Source of the DNA: Neurospora crassa OR74A
Taxonomy: Eukaryota; Ascomycota; Sordariomycetes; Sordariales; Sordariaceae
DNA length: 64,000 bases
Direction of reading: 5' to 3'
Assembly (NCBI RefSeq): GCF_000182925.2
Contig: NC_026507.1
Location: 372,001-436,000 of the forward strand
Position 1 is the first letter of the stretch, and each line of letters opens with the position of its first letter. The notes beneath the pieces were generated by a model, which searched no databases, was not told the origin of the DNA, and worked only from the letters and a program-made list of their open reading frames with translations. A program made the translations under genes and the position numbers. Positions 48,201 through 61,217 of the stretch are shown here, in pieces.

Positions 48201-48786
48201 GTTGTGTTGTGTTGGGGAACATGGAAGAGGAGAGGAAAGAAAGGGTAGAGAGGGTTAGGGTGTAAGCTGTCGCAGGTTATCATCAGTGCCTGCCGGGAGG
48301 TCCGGTTGCCGGAAGCTGCCGGGAAAATCCATAGTGCATGACGTAATGTAAACAATCATGGCCTGTCAAAGTTCTGAAACCAAACAGAAGGAGCTTCCCG
48401 AGGTTGCACAATGCGCATACAAGTAGACCATCCGCGGTATGTACATGATTGTTTCACCAGTCGGGATCAGTGATACGAGGGACGGGAGACGGGGTATATT
48501 TTAGTGTTTGTACAGCGGTACAAGCCGAGGTTTAAGATCTTGCATAAAACTCGTGTTGTGGTGTGCTTAGAAATCAGAATGGAGAAGCGGACGAGCAGGG
48601 GAACTTCGTTGGTGAAACGGACGGTGAAGAGACAAGCTTAAATGCCCCCCTGGAGATGCCTCGGTACTTGGCGACATCCCAGGGCAGCGGAAAGGGCGGC
48701 CCCCCCGCGCGGGGCTCCTTCCGCCGATTGAGTTCTCACTTCCATCATGATCTCAGCGATTGCAATTGGCGATAAGATAGCTATGT

Positions 48787-48802
48787 AGGTACCTAGGTAC
48801 CT
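48787..48802. repeat. Tandem AGGTACCT palindrome
   Basis: Two back-to-back AGGTACCT units form a 16-bp perfect palindrome. Related motifs occur elsewhere in intergenic DNA of this window. Confidence 0.85.
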
Positions 48803-49378
48803 CTACAGTGCAAGCTGGAAGCTCCGGAGCTCCAAAGAACCAATTGAACAGCGAGAGAGCAGCTCTGAGAAGTCAATGATTGAATCGGGAACACAGACCA
48901 CTCCTTGCTACGATTGGATTTGCTTGGAAATACAGGTCATGACGATAGCAGCTTATCAAGCCATTGAACTAGGTGCACTGAACAATGAATGGCGCAATTG
49001 CTGGGCAACCATCACCCACAGCATCACCACAACAATACAACACACTACACAACAAACAACACCGCTTGACTACAAGTAGGTAGTAGTATTTACACCCGAC
49101 CCATGAAACAGCCTCCTTTTCGGCGGTGTCTGAGTGCATCATGATCCGAGGCAAAGGGGACCAAATCCCAGGAAGCAGCCCACAGGGGCGGATCGTACAC
49201 TAGGCCGTGGCCGCTGGAAAGTCTCCGAATCGATTGCCCCACGTCACCATTTCTTCATGATTCTAATCGTGCCATCGAAAACGTGCTTTATCAGCAAAAC
49301 TGTCTCCAGTCGATCCGAGCAATGTCCCCACTGTTGACGCTGTCCACCATGTGTTCGGACCCTTCGTGCTCTTGTTGA

Positions 49379-49385
49379 TATAAAT
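49379..49385 (+). promoter_or_regulatory. TATA box of the MDR reductase gene
   Basis: TATAAAT lies 87 bp before the start codon and is followed by a CT-rich tract, the usual arrangement of a strong fungal promoter. Confidence 0.6.
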
Positions 49386-49471
49386 CCCATGGTGGTCCCG
49401 TCTGTTGTTCTGTTCCGTCATCGCCCTTTTTCAAAACCACCTCGACAAAAATCCACACACAACACATCAAA

Positions 49472-50630
49472 ATGGCTCCTACCCACAACAAGACTCTCGT
49501 CTTCAAGAAGATCCCCGAGGGATACCCCGTCCCCGGCGAGCACATCGTCATCGAGGACCGTGGCTTCGACCCCGATGCCGCTCCTCCCCCGGGCGGTATG
49601 ACCGTCTCCATCCTCTGGGCCTCCTTCGACCCCTACCAGCGCGGCCGCATGCGTGACGCCAGCGTCAAGTCCTACGCTCCCGCTTACCAGCTCGGCGGCC
49701 CCGTCACCAACGACACCGTTGCCAAGGTCCTCAAGTCCGACAACCCCGACTACCAGCCCGGTGACCTCGTTGTTGCCCACCTGCCCATTGCCGAGTACGC
49801 CGCCCTCACCAAGACCGAGGTCGGCTCCGTCATGGGCGGCATCGTCGGCCAGGTTGTCCAGACCAAGATCGACAACAAGTACGGCTTCAAGGACCTCGGC
49901 CTCTTCCTCGGTCCCCTCGGCATGCCCGGTCTGACCGCTTGGTCGTCGTACAAGGAGATTGGCCAGCCCAAGGCCGGCGAGACCATCTTCATCAGCAGTG
50001 CTGCCGGCGCTGTCGGCCAGGTCGTTGGCCAGATCGCCAAGCGCGAGGGCTTGAAGGTTATCGGCTCCGTCGGCGCCGGCGAGAAGCTCGACTTCATCAT
50101 CAACGAGCTCGGCTTCGATGGCGGCTTCAACTACAAGAAGGAGAAGCCGCTCGATGCCCTCAAGAGGTTGGCTCCTCAGGGTATTGACATTTACTACGAG
50201 AACGTCGGTGGTGAGCACCTCGACGCTGCCCTCGAGTGCCTCAACACGTTTGGTCGCATTGTCGCTTGCGGCATGGTGAGTATTCTTTTTCTTCGTTTTC
50301 CCCTGTTTCCTCATTCCACTTGTACTAACCGCAATTATCACGCAGATCTCCCAATACAACGTCAAGCCCGGAGAGGCCTACGGCGTCAAGAACCTCATCC
50401 AGGTCGTCGCCAAGCGCCTCACGATGCGCGGCTTCATCGTCTTCGACAAGGACTTTGGCCCCAAGTACGCCAAGGAGCATCAGGAGCAGCTCTCCAAGTG
50501 GATCGCCGAGGGCTCCGTCAAGTTCAAGCTCCACGTCACCGAGGGCATCGACAACGCCCCCAAGGGTCTTGTCGGTATCTTTAAGGGCGAGAACTTTGGC
50601 AAGGCTGTCCTTCACATCAAGGATGAGTAA
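49472..50630 (+). CDS. NADP-dependent MDR oxidoreductase (prostaglandin/leukotriene reductase-like)
   Basis: Exons are 49472-50275 and 50346-50630; 362 residues. It belongs to the zinc-free medium-chain dehydrogenase/reductase group: ASFDPYQRGRMRD near 50-62, GMPGLTAWSSYKEIG near 150 and a nucleotide loop AAGAVGQVVGQIA at about 177-189. YYENVGGEHLDAAL is a further hallmark. Relatives reduce activated C=C bonds of enones. The native substrate is unknown. Third codon positions are almost all C or G (AAC, AAG, GTC, GGC), indicating high expression; the TATA box and CT-rich start region agree. Its single intron splits the ATG|ATC junction in phase 0. Confidence 0.92.
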
Positions 50631-50790
50631 AGTGTTCTCTCCTCTTTAAAAATAAACAAAAAAGCAAGAGATTGATGGATGGATGGATGTATTATACCCG
50701 CCGCTAGCTATGTAAATTGTAATTGCTAGTTTTCGAATAAAAGAAAACAATTGAAAGAAAAAACAAATCCTTAAAGGGTCAAAGATGTGT

Positions 50791-50820
50791 GTCGTGTCGT
50801 GTCGTGTCGTGTCGTGTCGT
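50791..50820 (+). repeat. GTCGT pentanucleotide microsatellite
   Basis: Six perfect tandem GTCGT units, about 160 bp after the MDR reductase stop codon. Confidence 0.92.
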
Positions 50821-53378
50821 TGAAATAAGGTGTGTGACGCAAGGAACGGTACCGAACGTGCCGCCGGTGGCGTGCATGCTGAATGACTGCTGACAGCAGA
50901 ACCGTTTGTTGGTCCATTGACGCCGAAGCTGTGCGTGGTCTTTGTGTCACGCCAGATCCCGTCTGACATTGGATGGCAGCTCAAAGCCAGGGGTCAAATC
51001 CTATGGGATTGCTTGCCGTTGATATCCGATGGTTACAGTAAGCATGCACAAGTTCTTCAGAGAGATGATGATGACCGACCAAATACGGGAACCCGAGCGA
51101 GGAAGAATCGAACTATGTAAGGAACTAAGCTATCGGAGTTTCATGCACCCGCGGGCATCTACATCGAAGCCTTTTTTGTCAACCAAAATCGTTAGAGAGT
51201 ACCTATCCAACAATATCAACAACGCCTTTTCAGGCGACCATCCAATTTGATTCCTTTCGCCCTTCTGAAAGGTTGAACAGCGTCAACACCAACGAATGCC
51301 ATGGATCAAAGTGGCAGCCACACTACTAACACTCCGTCCAGAAGCAACAGCGGTTTTTTTTTTGTCACAATTGTCATCTCCATTACCCGTCTCATCAATT
51401 AGCCTTTTCGAAACCACTGAATCGGGGCTTCCCAGAATCCAACCAATGTCATCCCCGGCATATATAACCAATGTATGCTCAGTCTCAACAACGAACCAAA
51501 AACAGTCGCGCATTATTGGAAAATTAGATAGATAGATAACTAATCTGTTCCCCATCCCGTTAACACTTAATATACAATCAATCATCTCTCTGCTGGACAC
51601 ACAACGATACAACAAAGCCAAGACGAAGAAAAAAAAAAGAAAAAAAGGAAAGGACATTTTAACAAGTCCAACTATCAGGACTAAGGACACTCATCCTACA
51701 TACCCTAAGTAACCTGCCCATTTCATCGTCGATTCTCACTTGCCCTCCTTCTCCCACCTTTCTGACTTAGGTATTCACTTCCCTTGGCCACTTTCCAGGT
51801 CCAAATAACTAGAGGTACTAACCGCTGGACTGCTTGCTGCCTCAGATCTACCACGCTGCGTCAGATCTTGCCTCGGACCTGCCTCGGACATACGTGTAGC
51901 GTGTAAGTGATGCGCAAGATGAAAGGACAATATTCTACATACTAGGTACGGACCATGGAGCTGGAGTAGTTCTAGTAGCCATATCAATCTATCAAAGTTC
52001 TAGTCCTCGACCTGGGCACACGGAAGGTGAGGTCGCGGTAGGTAGGTGGTAGCCATGGTTCTTCTTGGGTTCATTGAGATGGAACTGGATGTCCCTCTGT
52101 TTAGCAAAACATGTCACATGTGAGGACCCAAGAGACAATGAGGAGGGCGATATAGATAGAAGCAAAGTAGAAAGGCCCACGGTGGATTTTGTCAAAGGGC
52201 AGACGCTTCTCCATCACCTTCCAGGTTGTTGGTCTGCGGTGGCTCCTGGACGGGGGCAACCAGAAGTTAGGTATGATGTGGAGGAGAGCGGCTAGCCTTT
52301 ATCATGTTCTGCTTTGAAGATAGAGGGTGGTATGGTCAGGTTTTGTTCCTATATTCACTTGTCTCTTTCTGCTTAGGTTGTAGTTCTTCTTTTTGAACTG
52401 CCTTTGCCTACTGGACTGGGCGATTGATAGAAGGCATTTTCCCGGCATTGATGGAAAGAGTCCAAATAGCTGTGTGTCAGTGAGCATCTATCGATATATC
52501 TCTATACTTACGTACCTAGTGAGTGTATCCAACAATGGTTGCGTGCGGGTGGCTCAGAGGTGGCTGATTGACTGACAGCACTGCATGGGAAGGAGGAGTG
52601 AAGGTTTGGGGAAGTGAATCTTGGAAGTCGAGAGGTCGCAGGAAGACTGAAAGGTGCCTGCGTTCGCGCGACGGGAAGATCCGCGCCCGCGGTCCCTGCA
52701 GTGATCGGATTTCAGTTGCCGTCGTTTGGGTCCTGCCGTCAGTGATCAGGGACTTCGAGTCCATTGTTGGCGATGCAAGTACACGTGTAAGTTTAGGGAA
52801 ACAGCTACAGAACCATTGAGATGGATCTTGGCAGTCTTGGGAAACAGCGAGCATTGCAGCTGTTTATCACAATCATTCACACTTCCCATCGTGATCTTGT
52901 TAGTAACACCGAGATTATAAAGCAGCCAAGAGGATATCAGCAAAAGCAAATGTTGGCAGGCGTCCACGTTCACCACCACCAAACCCCACCGAGTGAGCTC
53001 AATGTGGGCTCGGTTATGCACACACATCTGTATCCGGATGCAGGAGCAGTGAGGGCCAAGATAGCGGAATAACACAACTCGTCCAGTGCAAATAGTGGCC
53101 TATCAGTTAGACACCTAGTGAAGGCGCAGAAGTGTTAGCAGGCCGACAAGCAGGACAACGCCCAGGCATTTCCAAAACACTAATACAGCGTGCCCGCTAT
53201 TTCCGAACCGGCATGCGCGTTGCAGTTCCCCTAATCATGACATCATTACATGTAAGGGCCATCCCATCCACCATCCACAATGACAACAGAAATCTCCCCA
53301 TTCACACCTGCAGTGGCATTCACTGTTACATTGCACATCGAAAGAGAAGTGGTGATCGGTAAGTAGATAGGTACGTAG

Positions 53379-54487
<1,109 letters not shown>

Positions 54488-54825
54488 AGGACGAGCGCGG
54501 AGAAGAGACCTGGTCCCGGAATCAGATCACCCGGGAGTTACGTCATACGGCATGGGTGCACAGGCCACCCGGAGCCGGAAATATGGGGCGTGTTCGGATC
54601 CGAGATGCCGTGGATGCGATGCACCTCGCTCGATTCGCTTGCAGTTAGCCCCTTGAGCATTATGTAGAAGCCTGTACGAAGTCATGAATAATGTCAAATT
54701 AAGCAATGTTATAACACCATGATCCCAGGACTTCGAGATGTCTGTCAGCCACTGCGTTCCCCCGCTCCAGCGGCATGATTGAACTTGAATACTCCTCGGA
54801 GTTCAAGACCTTCAATTCCGGACCC
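54488..54825. other. Convergent 3' spacer
   Basis: Shared downstream region of the mannitol dehydrogenase and the GH2 gene, 338 bp, with no gene seen. Confidence 0.6.
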
Positions 54826-57800
54826 TTAACCGACCATCACTGTCATCCCCTTAAGATTCTTCCCAGCCACCTTCACAGCAGCAGCTGCATGTACCAGTTC
54901 CGCCCCTTCCAGAGTCCCAACCTGAACCGTAGCCTTCTCCCTTGGCCACAGCGTCAAGTAATTATCATCCCAAATCACCGGCACCACATCTTGCCCTTCT
55001 TTGTTTACCAAGTTGAGACTGATGAAGAAGGCAGGAAAGGAAGAATGGTTTTCTAACGTCACCTGCACCTTCGAAGACTCGTACTCAGAATGCCCCTTGG
55101 ACAAAGCAGTCACACTGACACTCACGTTCGCGGCAGGTAGCTTGTTTAATGCCGTGTAGTCACTGTACTCGCTTACGGGGGTGTAATACCAATTGGAGTT
55201 GTCCCAGGATAGAGTGTCGAGGGTGCTGGAGAGCCAGTAGGTGTTGCTGCTTAGGACTTTGTGTTCTGTGTTTCTGGCGGAGGAGGAGGGGTTGGAAGAA
55301 GAAGAAGAAGAAGGGTTGGCGTTGGAGGAAGAAGAAGGGTTGGAGAGGACATCAGAGGAGGGGTTGGACGCCTTTGAGGAAGGGTTGGAGAGGGCCTTGA
55401 GCTCCGTGTTTTTGGAAGAAGAAGAAGGGTTGAAGAGGATCTTAGAGGAGGGGTTGGACGCCTTTGAGGAAGGGTTGGAGAGGGCCTTGAGCTCCGTGTT
55501 TTTGGAAGAAGAAGAAGAAGGGTTGGAGAGGACATCAGAGGAGGGGTTGGAGTTCTTAGGGGAAGTATCAGAGTCCTTAGGGGAAGTACCAGAGAGGACT
55601 AAACGAAGAAAGACCACATCTTTGATATCCTCAAAAGCAGAAGCCAAAGAGGTGATTTCCCTACTTGTATTCGGCTCGGTTGTCGTTTTTACTGTCTTGG
55701 TGTATAGTGTCTTTCCAGTTGGATCTATTATTTCGATATCGACACTTCTTGGTCCTTCTTTGTCCAACGACCTATTGATTAGAACCACGCTCTTCTTGAC
55801 GTAGTCGAACGCCACATGCTCGATCCGACTACCGACTTTGGCACCGAAATACGCCCCGGCAGGATGCATGTAGTAGTCCCAGATGGACCAGTGCAAGCTT
55901 GGAAAAGCACCGTTTAACATCCAGTAGATCATACCCGTCGCAGGCCGTTGGGAGTTCCCCCAGTTGGCTGCGTACCCTTCAAATTGGGCGCGGGTGGCTT
56001 CGTAGTCGGTGATTTGGGATTTCTGGACATAGTCCTCGAGAGAAGTCGGGGCGCTCCAGCGGTTCCAGAGACCGGTATTGTAAATCCTGCGGTTGCGGAA
56101 GCTGGATGTTTCGGTGGAGGACATGTGAAATAAGTCTTTGTTGGGGTTCTTCCAGAGGTCGGTGAGGTCAGAGGGAGAAAGAAATTTGTGCAGGCTGGAT
56201 GAGTCGGGGGTTCCGACGCCGGCGCCTAGTTCTGAGCCGAAACCGAATGCTGCTCCAAAACGGCCAGCGCTTGGTTCGGTGTCGTACCAGTAGTTGGGAG
56301 GGACCCAGTCGTAAGGACCTTCCATTTTTAAACCGGGCGAGCCCATGAAGGAGGGGAATCCCCTTTTTGAAGCGGAGGATAGTACTGGTGTTTGCCAGTC
56401 TTGGAGTCTTAGGGTGTTTATGTACATTGGTGCTGCCTTGGAATCTGGCCAGTAGTCGCTGCCGATAAGATAACCTAGGATGCTCGGGTGAGTCTGGAGC
56501 ATCCCGGCTTCGTGGAACATGCTCGCGTTGGCGATGTTGTAATCGTCTTCGCTCCAGACTGGGGTTGGGACTGTCAGGTCCTGGTTGTAGCTCCAGGCTT
56601 CCCACTTGTCGCAGCATTCCCAGCCGGCGAGGATCATGATGCCTAGCCGGTCGGCGATCTGGTAGAGCTCCGGGTGCTCGTTCTTGCCTTCGAGGCGGAT
56701 GGTGTTGAAGCCGAGGTCGAGGACGTAGCGGGCTTCGGATTCGAATTTGGCGGGAGAGAAGCGAAGAAACATGTCGGGGGCGTAGCCTGCGCCAAGGACT
56801 TGGAATGGGTGGCTGTTGATGAGGAAGGTGATGTCGTTGAATGAGTTAAGCTGGGAAGTGACGGTGCGGAAGCCGAATACTGCGGAAACCTGGTCGGAGA
56901 GGGTGTTATTGGAAGCGAAGACGGAGAGCTGAGCGTTGTAAAGTGGTTGGGAACCCCATTGCTTTGGCCACCAGATGGCTGGCTTCTGGACAGTGGTGGT
57001 GAGGGTTACGTCTGTGGTAGACAGGGGCGGCAGGGTGACGGTTTGGGACCAGATTATTGACTGGTCGGCGTAGCCTTCCGGGGATACGGTGCCGGTAACG
57101 GTGATGGTTACGTCTATATTCTCCAAGTTCTGGGCACGGGATTTAAGAGTCACGTTCGCGGGTGAGCCATCCAAGGGCGTTCCAAGCTGGGTCACCACTC
57201 GTAGGGGTCCAAGAGCAACAGATCCGGTCTGCTTGACTTCCACATCTCGCCATACTCCTGTGCCATTGTCTGCAGGCCACGGATTCCAGTCCCCCCAGCC
57301 CACCGCCAAGTCGGCGTAGTAGCTCGTGGGATATGCCTGGATGAGCAATGCATTGTCCTTGTCAACCAGATCAGTGATGTCGTATGTGTGGCCTCCATAG
57401 CTACCAGCCTGTGTCTTCTTGTCCGCTACTTGTTTCCCGTTCAGATACACGTCGGCGCGGGAAGTAATTCCATGCGTGAGAAGATGGAAGTATTTCCCGG
57501 CTCCTGGATCCAGTCCGAATTCCTGTCGGAACAGCCACGGGACTTCAAACTGCTTGCTGTCCACTCTCCGGAGGTTGTCGGAGTAGAATAGCTCGGTATC
57601 GTTGTAGATGCCGGCTTCTAACAGGCAGCCCATCAGGGTGCACTTGGATGTGTTGACGTGGAGCCATCCTGAAGTGTCAATGCCTGGACGAGAGAGAGCT
57701 TCCAAATCGCTTGCTGCTTTTGTTGATGACTGCAAGTACCATGCAGGAACGGGTGCTACTTGGCCTGGTGTTGATACTAGAGCGCTGCTAGAGTCTGCCG

Positions 57801-57873
57801 CGGTGGCTATGGCGAAACCAAGGATGGCGCCGAACAACACCTGAAGTGTTACTGGAGACCTCCTGAGGTGCAT
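54826..57873 (-). CDS. Secreted exo-beta-D-glucosaminidase (GH2) with an internal repeat insertion
   Basis: 1015 residues from the ATG at 57871-57873, chosen because it opens a signal peptide (MHLRRSPVTLQVLFGAILGF). Domains in order are a sugar-binding jelly roll, an Ig-like domain, the GH2 barrel and C-terminal beta domains. The enzyme removes glucosamine from the non-reducing end of chitosan oligomers. The subfamily hallmark GSDYW (acid Asp, replacing the usual Asn-Glu) is in SILGYLIGSDYWPD, and the nucleophile Glu is in FGFGSELGAG. Substrate-region motifs include WECCDKWEAW. Between RLVLSG and NTYWLSSTL lies about 115 residues of Asn-Pro-Ser-Ser repeats absent, as far as I recall, from relatives. 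Convergent with the mannitol dehydrogenase gene. Confidence 0.92.
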   Translation of the reverse strand: MHLRRSPVTLQVLFGAILGFAIATAADSSSALVSTPGQVAPVPAWYLQSSTKAASDLEALSRPGIDTSGWLHVNTSKCTLMGCLLEAGIYNDTELFYSDNLRRVDSKQFEVPWLFRQEFGLDPGAGKYFHLLTHGITSRADVYLNGKQVADKKTQAGSYGGHTYDITDLVDKDNALLIQAYPTSYYADLAVGWGDWNPWPADNGTGVWRDVEVKQTGSVALGPLRVVTQLGTPLDGSPANVTLKSRAQNLENIDVTITVTGTVSPEGYADQSIIWSQTVTLPPLSTTDVTLTTTVQKPAIWWPKQWGSQPLYNAQLSVFASNNTLSDQVSAVFGFRTVTSQLNSFNDITFLINSHPFQVLGAGYAPDMFLRFSPAKFESEARYVLDLGFNTIRLEGKNEHPELYQIADRLGIMILAGWECCDKWEAWSYNQDLTVPTPVWSEDDYNIANASMFHEAGMLQTHPSILGYLIGSDYWPDSKAAPMYINTLRLQDWQTPVLSSASKRGFPSFMGSPGLKMEGPYDWVPPNYWYDTEPSAGRFGAAFGFGSELGAGVGTPDSSSLHKFLSPSDLTDLWKNPNKDLFHMSSTETSSFRNRRIYNTGLWNRWSAPTSLEDYVQKSQITDYEATRAQFEGYAANWGNSQRPATGMIYWMLNGAFPSLHWSIWDYYMHPAGAYFGAKVGSRIEHVAFDYVKKSVVLINRSLDKEGPRSVDIEIIDPTGKTLYTKTVKTTTEPNTSREITSLASAFEDIKDVVFLRLVLSGTSPKDSDTSPKNSNPSSDVLSNPSSSSSKNTELKALSNPSSKASNPSSKILFNPSSSSKNTELKALSNPSSKASNPSSDVLSNPSSSSNANPSSSSSSNPSSSARNTEHKVLSSNTYWLSSTLDTLSWDNSNWYYTPVSEYSDYTALNKLPAANVSVSVTALSKGHSEYESSKVQVTLENHSSFPAFFISLNLVNKEGQDVVPVIWDDNYLTLWPREKATVQVGTLEGAELVHAAAAVKVAGKNLKGMTVMVG
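55276..55565 (-). repeat. In-frame 90-bp minisatellite inside the GH2 gene
   Basis: A 90-bp unit (30 residues) recurs almost exactly: the GACGCCTTTGAGG landmark is at 55367 and again at 55457. Partial units flank it. The encoded unit is built from NPSS blocks with KNTELKALSNPSSKAS. Confidence 0.9.
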
Positions 57874-59221
57874 CGTGAAGAGCCCACGGTGGATGGGCGC
57901 TGTGGTGAGGCTAGAGGTAGCGGGCAATTGCGGCCTTCGCAGCGTCGCGATCGGGGAACATTACAGCAGGGTATCTTATACTGGACTCCCATTCATGATA
58001 TGGATTACATGCGCGACGCGATTATTCTCCTCCAAAGCATTTCTTTTGTGTAACTTTGCAAGCAGAAGAATGCCCGCGCAAATTAAAGTCAACGTTACAT
58101 GTCGTGTCACCAGCCCAGTACAAAGAAGGCCGTCATCGGAACCCCGCCAGCCACTTTATGTTGCGTCTCCGGGCTTCCATTTATGGAGGATGAATCGCCA
58201 GCGGTACGGGAGGTAGTGTGACACGGGTAAAGAGAGGATCGCGGATAATTTGGGATACAAATTACGACAGAAGGGACGGAAGTTCAAGTTGTTTATTCGA
58301 AACGTGGTTCAGGTCGGGTCTTCTAGGTACAAGGGGACGGGAGGAAGTGCGAGCGCGGGTGGACGCGATTCCTCCGTTCATTTGGGAAGTCCGCTGTGTA
58401 GAAATTGTTAGTGCCTGTTATAGCGGCTTTCCGGGCCGGCACTTATAGGCTCGTTGATTGGCCTTCAGGAGCCAAAGGAAGTGGAAGGGTCCGGGCCACT
58501 TCATTAGCGGCAGGGTAGGAATGGTGGAGTACAGAAAGGGAATGATAAACAAAGCTAAGTGCACTACACTAACATTGGCTTTGAGACAAGAACATGATCG
58601 ACAGACAACCTCAAGCCACCTATCTTCACATGCAAGGGAACTGCCGGCGATGGTGATTGGGAAAGGGTCAAATTCCCCCCCACGAAGACATTTCAACTCG
58701 TTTTCTGTTGTTCCTCCTCACCACTTCCAGTCAACGCAAGCACATGTCAACACTGAACCCCGCCTCTAAAGGACCCATTCTCAGTGCAGTCGTTTCATTC
58801 GAGCTTTCACCATGACGTCACTACATCAACAAATCCATCAAGGTCCACGAATAACACAGAGTCAAGGAAAACGACATGTGCCATCCCTTTGCTTTTTTCG
58901 ATGTCGCTTAACAGATGGATGCGATGACAGCCACTTCCGGCTACTCCCGCCCATTCCAACCCAATTGGATGGAGCTTTTAGTCCGTATCACATCTACCAG
59001 GCACCCCTCAGGCGATCCGGTAAGTATAGGGTGTCGTCCGTCTCCTCCATCATATCCGACCTCCAACTGCCGATTTATCGTCACCTATATCAACCTCCCT
59101 CTTTCCACCAACTCGAAGTGTGATCATTCTTTGGACAACATCATTAAGTACAAAACCAAGCTGCATTTGTTCCTAGCCACAGAATACTTCCCAACACCCA
59201 CGAGTCAAACAACCGACCAAG
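57874..59221. promoter_or_regulatory. Divergent promoter region of GH2 and caleosin genes
   Basis: 1.35 kb containing the TATA-like box for GH2 and a CA-rich leader before the caleosin ATG. No gene is supported inside. Confidence 0.5.
57971..57980 (-). promoter_or_regulatory. TATA-like box of the GH2 gene
   Basis: TATAAGATAC on the minus strand lies 98 bp upstream of the chosen start codon. Confidence 0.5.
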
Positions 59222-60268
59222 ATGCCGGTCAGAGTGGTTCCCAGAGAAGATGAACAGGTCGACGACGAAAGACAAGGCGTCGACTTTGCTACCGCCGTCT
59301 CCAACTGTCCTCCCACGGCCGAGCGTCCCCAAGCAATCGACATCGACGTCGACATCTACAAGCCTAGCATCGCTCGCGCGAATGTGGCCCCCTCGACCGA
59401 GCAGCCCGAGGGCAGTGCCGAATATGTCGACGCCCTAGACCTCAAGGACTACGTATGTCACCCGTCCCTCTCTGTCTCCGATTTCCCCCTAAAGTCCACT
59501 CGCTAAAATCCATCCTCTCCCCACGCAGACCGTCCTCCAACAACACTGCATGTTTTGGGACCGCGACAGGGATGGCGTAATCTGGCCCCAAGACACCTTC
59601 ATTGGCTTCTACGAACTCGGCTTCAACCTCTTTTTCTGCTTTTTAGCGACACTCGTCATCAACCTCAACTTCTCGTACCCAACCCGTCTCGGTGTCTCCT
59701 ACATCCCCGACCCCTATTTCCGGCTGTACCTGCCGTCCATGCACAAGGCCAAGCACGGCTCGGACTCGGGCACGTACGACAAGGAAGGCCGCTTCGTGCC
59801 GCAGGCGTTTGAGGACATGTTCAGCAAGTGGGACAGGGGCGACAAGGGCGCGCTGTCGGCGGGCGAGCTCTGGAACATGATAGCGGCCAACAGGCTCGCT
59901 GCGGACCCGTTCGGCTGGGCTGCGGGCATCTTTGAGTTTGGCGTAACCTGGTTGTTGGTGCAGCAGGACGGGATGGTGGACAAGGAGGATTTAAGGAGGA
60001 TTTACGATGTGAGTGATTATTGATTGTCCCGGATCGACCTTTCAAGAAGGCAATGCTAACAAGAAGTGTTTGGTTGCAGGGCTCCATGTTCTTCAAAATC
60101 AGGGAGGCCTACCGCACCGAAAAGGGATGGAACAAGGGTTTCGGCCTCTGCGAGTTCTTTAACCTGGGCCGGGAGCAGTGGGCTAAGAACAAGGGCAGGA
60201 TTCCACCGTTGAACGGCATTGTCAGTAAGGTTGAGAGGAGTGTTACGCAAAAGTTGCACAGGGCCTGA
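59222..60268 (+). CDS. Caleosin (lipid-droplet calcium-binding peroxygenase)
   Basis: Exons are 59222-59452, 59529-60008 and 60080-60268; 299 residues. Caleosins sit on lipid droplets, bind calcium and haem, and can oxygenate fatty acids. The EF-hand loop DRDRDGVIWPQD is at 88-99, just after a conserved His83 (LQQHCMFWDRD). The membrane-associated segment is about 102-125, with a proline knot region (YPTRLGVSYIPDPYF). A second conserved His lies in MHKAKHGSDSGTYDKEGRF. The 77-residue N-terminal exon is variable and probably disordered. Both introns are in phase 0. The whole family core is present. Confidence 0.93.
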
Positions 60269-60622
60269 ACGCACAAATGCAGAGACATGGTCGTACAAAT
60301 CCTTGGTCCTGACCATAAACGGACATAGGTAGACATATGAGCATAACCTAGATCCTAGAGGAATAACACTATAGACTCGTCAATATAGCTGCTGAAAACA
60401 TGCGCATTGCCCTTCTGGTATGTACAACAATGTCCCGCACTTGAAGAGGCGGGGTTGTGCCGTTGTTGCCATGCTGACACGTCGATTGGCAATAACCGGC
60501 AACGAACCATGCAACTTGACCGATGAACAAGGAGGTAGGTAATTAGACCTAGTTCCTTTCAGGACTGTCCACCTTTACCCATCAGTGCCTTTTTCTTCTT
60601 TTCCTTTTTCTTTTTTTCTTCT

Positions 60623-60627
<5 letters not shown>

Positions 60628-60671
<44 letters not shown>
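60628..60671 (+). repeat. Poly-T tract
   Basis: An uninterrupted run of 44 T, preceded by about 40 bp of CT-rich sequence. Confidence 0.93.
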
Positions 60672-60864
60672 CTTAAAAGCTTTTGGGAGGGTGTTTTCGA
60701 AGCAGAGTTGCGCTTTTGGAATATCTAGACTGGAGTTATTCAATTTTTATAAAGTCTTCTAATTAAGGCTAAGCAAGCGATGTTTGGTTGGGATAGAGCG
60801 GAAGTTGGAAGATAGATAAATAGATGGCTATACAGATCTTGATTACTTTGGGCTTTCGGTGGTG

Positions 60865-60994
<130 letters not shown>

Positions 60995-61217
60995 TCGTTG
61001 TGTGTGCGCATGTGTGTGCGCGTGTGTGTGAATGTGTGTATATCACAGATGGCCTTTTGGGTAGTCTTACCTCTCTCAAATTCAACGGATGAGTTGCTCA
61101 TTCTTTTGGGCTTGGACACCTTTATCTACCTAGCTTCTATTTTGTATCTTTTGTTGCTGCGATTTTGACTGGTCCACCACCTCTACCTATTCATTGCTCT
61201 TGCTTTCGGTCCAAGTT

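Larger units (their letters stand above)
48201..49471. other. Intergenic region upstream of the MDR reductase
   Basis: Contains a tandem AGGTACCT palindrome at 48787-48802, a TATA box at 49379-49385 and a CT-rich transcription start region just before 49472. No other gene seen. Confidence 0.6.

Noticed and set aside
49418-50365. 315-codon open frame antisense to the MDR reductase
   Set aside because: It mirrors a gene with extreme GC third-position bias, which removes stops on the other strand. Its composition (Leu/Val/Gly/Asp runs) and lack of domains mark it as a shadow.
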